A stretch of 7,529 nt of DNA, taken from assembly GCA_020697025.1 (NCBI GenBank), contig JAJFBO010000040.1, positions 1 to 7,529 on the forward strand, in the 5' to 3' direction. Of the stretch, positions 6,693 through 7,529 are shown piece after piece; position 1 is the first letter of the stretch, and every line of letters begins with the position of its first letter. The position numbers were made by a program, and so were the translations under genes. Source of the DNA: Burkholderiales bacterium (GTDB taxonomy: Bacteria; Pseudomonadota; Gammaproteobacteria; Burkholderiales; UBA11063). A model generated the notes under the pieces. The model ran no database searches. It was not told the DNA's origin and was given only the letters and a program-made list of their open reading frames with translations.

Positions 6693-6890
6693 ATGCCTAA
6701 AATGAAAACCAAATCAAGTGCCAAAAAGCGCTTTAAGGTATTGGCAAATGGCTCGGTTAAACGTTCTCAGGCGTTTAAACGTCATATTTTAACTAAAAAA
6801 ACAACTAAAAATAAACGTCAGCTAAGAGGTACTGTAATGGTACATAAGTCTGATGTTGCTGCAGTTAAATCAATGATGCCATACGCATAA
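6693..6890 (+). CDS. rpmI: 50S ribosomal protein L35 (bL35)
   Basis: This small basic protein of the large ribosomal subunit is 65 residues, the standard length. The N-terminus [16 protein letters not shown], the core [20 protein letters not shown] and the ending MMPYA are diagnostic of bL35. The ATG at 6693 is chosen over an upstream in-frame TTG at 6669 because it gives the invariant MPK start and has a GAAGGTG ribosome binding site at 6682-6688. The sequence resembles the Neisseria protein most closely from memory. It is followed 12 bases later by rplT. infC, the usual neighbour upstream, is not present in this position. Confidence 0.98.
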   Translation: MPKMKTKSSAKKRFKVLANGSVKRSQAFKRHILTKKTTKNKRQLRGTVMVHKSDVAAVKSMMPYA

Positions 6891-6902
6891 GGAGAATAAA
6901 TA

Positions 6903-7262
6903 ATGACTAGAGTAAAACGTGGTGTTGTAGCCAGAGCCAGACATAAAAAAGTATTAGCATTAGCTAAAGGTTACCGTGGTCGTCGTAGCACGGTATATAA
7001 AGTAGCTATCGAAGCGGTTATGAAGGCTGGCCAGTATGCCTATCGTGATAGACGTCAAAGAAAACGTCAATTTAGGAACTTGTGGATTGTGCGGATTAAT
7101 GCTGCATGCCGTGAACTTGGCTTGACATACAGCCTGTTTATCAATGGCTTAACTAAAGCTAATGTTGTTGTAGATAGAAAAGTATTATCTGCGCTGGCAA
7201 TTGATGATAAGGCAGCATTCGCAAAATTTGTTGAGATTGCTAAAGCACATCAAACAGTTTAA
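6903..7262 (+). CDS. rplT: 50S ribosomal protein L20 (bL20)
   Basis: This 119-residue basic protein binds 23S rRNA early in large-subunit assembly. In several bacteria it also represses its own operon by binding leader RNA. Family signatures include [21 protein letters not shown] near the N-terminus, [15 protein letters not shown] (43-57) and the RINAACRE and NGL segments. A strong AAGGAG ribosome binding site at 6889-6894 overlaps the rpmI stop codon, so the two genes are translated as a tight pair. A terminator follows at 7288-7319. The sequence is of betaproteobacterial character. Nothing unusual is seen in the protein. Confidence 0.98.
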   Translation: MTRVKRGVVARARHKKVLALAKGYRGRRSTVYKVAIEAVMKAGQYAYRDRRQRKRQFRNLWIVRINAACRELGLTYSLFINGLTKANVVVDRKVLSALAIDDKAAFAKFVEIAKAHQTV

Positions 7263-7267
7263 ATAGT

Positions 7268-7281
7268 ACCACTTAAGTGGT
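7268..7281 (+). repeat. Perfect 14-base palindrome after rplT
   Basis: ACCACTTAAGTGGT begins 6 bases after the rplT stop and can fold as a 5-base-pair hairpin with a TTAA loop. It lies 6 bases before the terminator stem. It could be an additional 3' hairpin protecting the rplT message or a small protein-binding site; neither is shown by sequence alone. Confidence 0.5.
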
Positions 7282-7287
7282 TGATAT

Positions 7288-7319
7288 ACGGAGAGATGAT
7301 AAAACCTCTCCGTTTTTTT
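7288..7319 (+). terminator. Rho-independent terminator between rplT and pheS
   Basis: The arms ACGGAGAG (7288-7295) and CTCTCCGT (7306-7313) form a perfect 8-base-pair stem with a 10-base loop, immediately followed by a run of seven T (7313-7319, the first being part of the stem). This is a textbook intrinsic terminator. It ends the rpmI-rplT transcript, or partly attenuates read-through into pheS, which has no obvious promoter of its own in the 25-30 bases remaining. Confidence 0.85.
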
Positions 7320-7344
7320 ATTATTTGAAATCATGAAGTTCACC

Positions 7345-7529
7345 ATGGAACAACAAAAACTAGATTTAGTCCTTGATCAAGGGTTAGCTGAATTATCTAA
7401 CACAACTACTATACACGATTTAGACCAGGTAAAAGCCAGATATATTGGTAAATCTGGACAAATTAGTGTATTTATGCAACAAATTAAAAATATTGCTCCA
7501 GAATTACGTAAAGATTTTGGTGCACAGGT
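7345..7529 (+). CDS. pheS: Phenylalanyl-tRNA synthetase alpha subunit, N-terminal part (runs off window)
   Basis: The 61 complete codons visible encode the N-terminal coiled-coil region of PheS, the catalytic alpha subunit of the alpha2-beta2 enzyme that charges tRNA-Phe. The segment LDQVKARYIGKSGQI is the recognisable family motif (typical form: ...KARYLGKSGxL...), followed by IKNIAPELRKDFGAQ. The position after rplT is the normal gene order. ATG 7345 gives a start MEQQK..., in keeping with other betaproteobacterial PheS proteins, and has GAAG 6 bases upstream. The in-frame ATG at 7333 would add four residues (MKFT) and has no better ribosome binding site. The catalytic domain lies outside the window. 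Confidence 0.93.
   Translation, partial: MEQQKLDLVLDQGLAELSNTTTIHDLDQVKARYIGKSGQISVFMQQIKNIAPELRKDFGAQ

Noticed and set aside
7296..7328. A ten-codon frame MIKPLRFFII* with two Phe codons just before pheS, resembling a pheST attenuation leader peptide
   Set aside because: The Phe codons are the T run of the terminator itself, downstream of the hairpin, so ribosome stalling there could not control its folding. The GGAGAG is also too close to the ATG. The Phe codons are a by-product of the T tract.
1..7529. CRISPR arrays, tRNA genes, insertion sequences, or Neisseria-type DNA uptake sequences (GCCGTCTGAA)
   Set aside because: I looked through both strands and saw no regular direct repeats, no tRNA-like cloverleaf, no transposase fragments and no copy of the uptake sequence.

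Overview
The window comes from an AT-rich bacterium (roughly one third G+C by eye). The best taxonomic clue is the ribosomal protein pair at the right end. L35 ([14 protein letters not shown]... and [16 protein letters not shown]) and L20 ([14 protein letters not shown]) look betaproteobacterial from memory, and L35 most resembles the Neisseria form. I infer a low-GC member of the Betaproteobacteria, perhaps Neisseriales. This rests on recalled sequences and not on a search.

Left part, 1-2199, + strand. The window opens inside a DUF47/PhoU-like Pit accessory gene, followed 7 bases later by a PiT-family phosphate permease; the two form a phosphate uptake unit. After a 178-base gap with a plausible extended -10 promoter comes a free-standing PhnB/YjdN-like VOC-fold protein.

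Middle, 2241-4900, + strand. An ArcD-like APC-family antiporter is followed 27 bases later by an adenosine deaminase, almost certainly as one transcript. The deaminase carries motifs resembling the actinobacterial/Gram-positive subgroup. Just behind it lies a short open stretch without a start codon. It encodes a recognisable C-terminal piece of a PIN-domain (VapC-type) toxin, which I read as a gene remnant.

Right-middle, 4956-6353, - strand. This holds a small secreted protein of unknown function with two cysteines, and an alpha/beta hydrolase with a complete Ser-Asp-His triad. They are 123 bases apart; each has its own promoter candidate.

Right end, 6354-7529, + strand. A 339-base divergent intergenic region contains promoter candidates for both directions and a strongly structured leader. 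It is followed by rpmI (L35), rplT (L20), a convincing rho-independent terminator, and the start of pheS, which runs off the window. infC, which usually sits directly before rpmI, is not there. The structured leader could be a site for L20 autoregulation or another control of the ribosomal protein genes.

Most of the window is ordinary chromosomal housekeeping and transport. The points most worth a second look are the PIN remnant, the rpmI leader RNA, the missing infC and the unusual deaminase type. I found no convincing new defence or mobile system.
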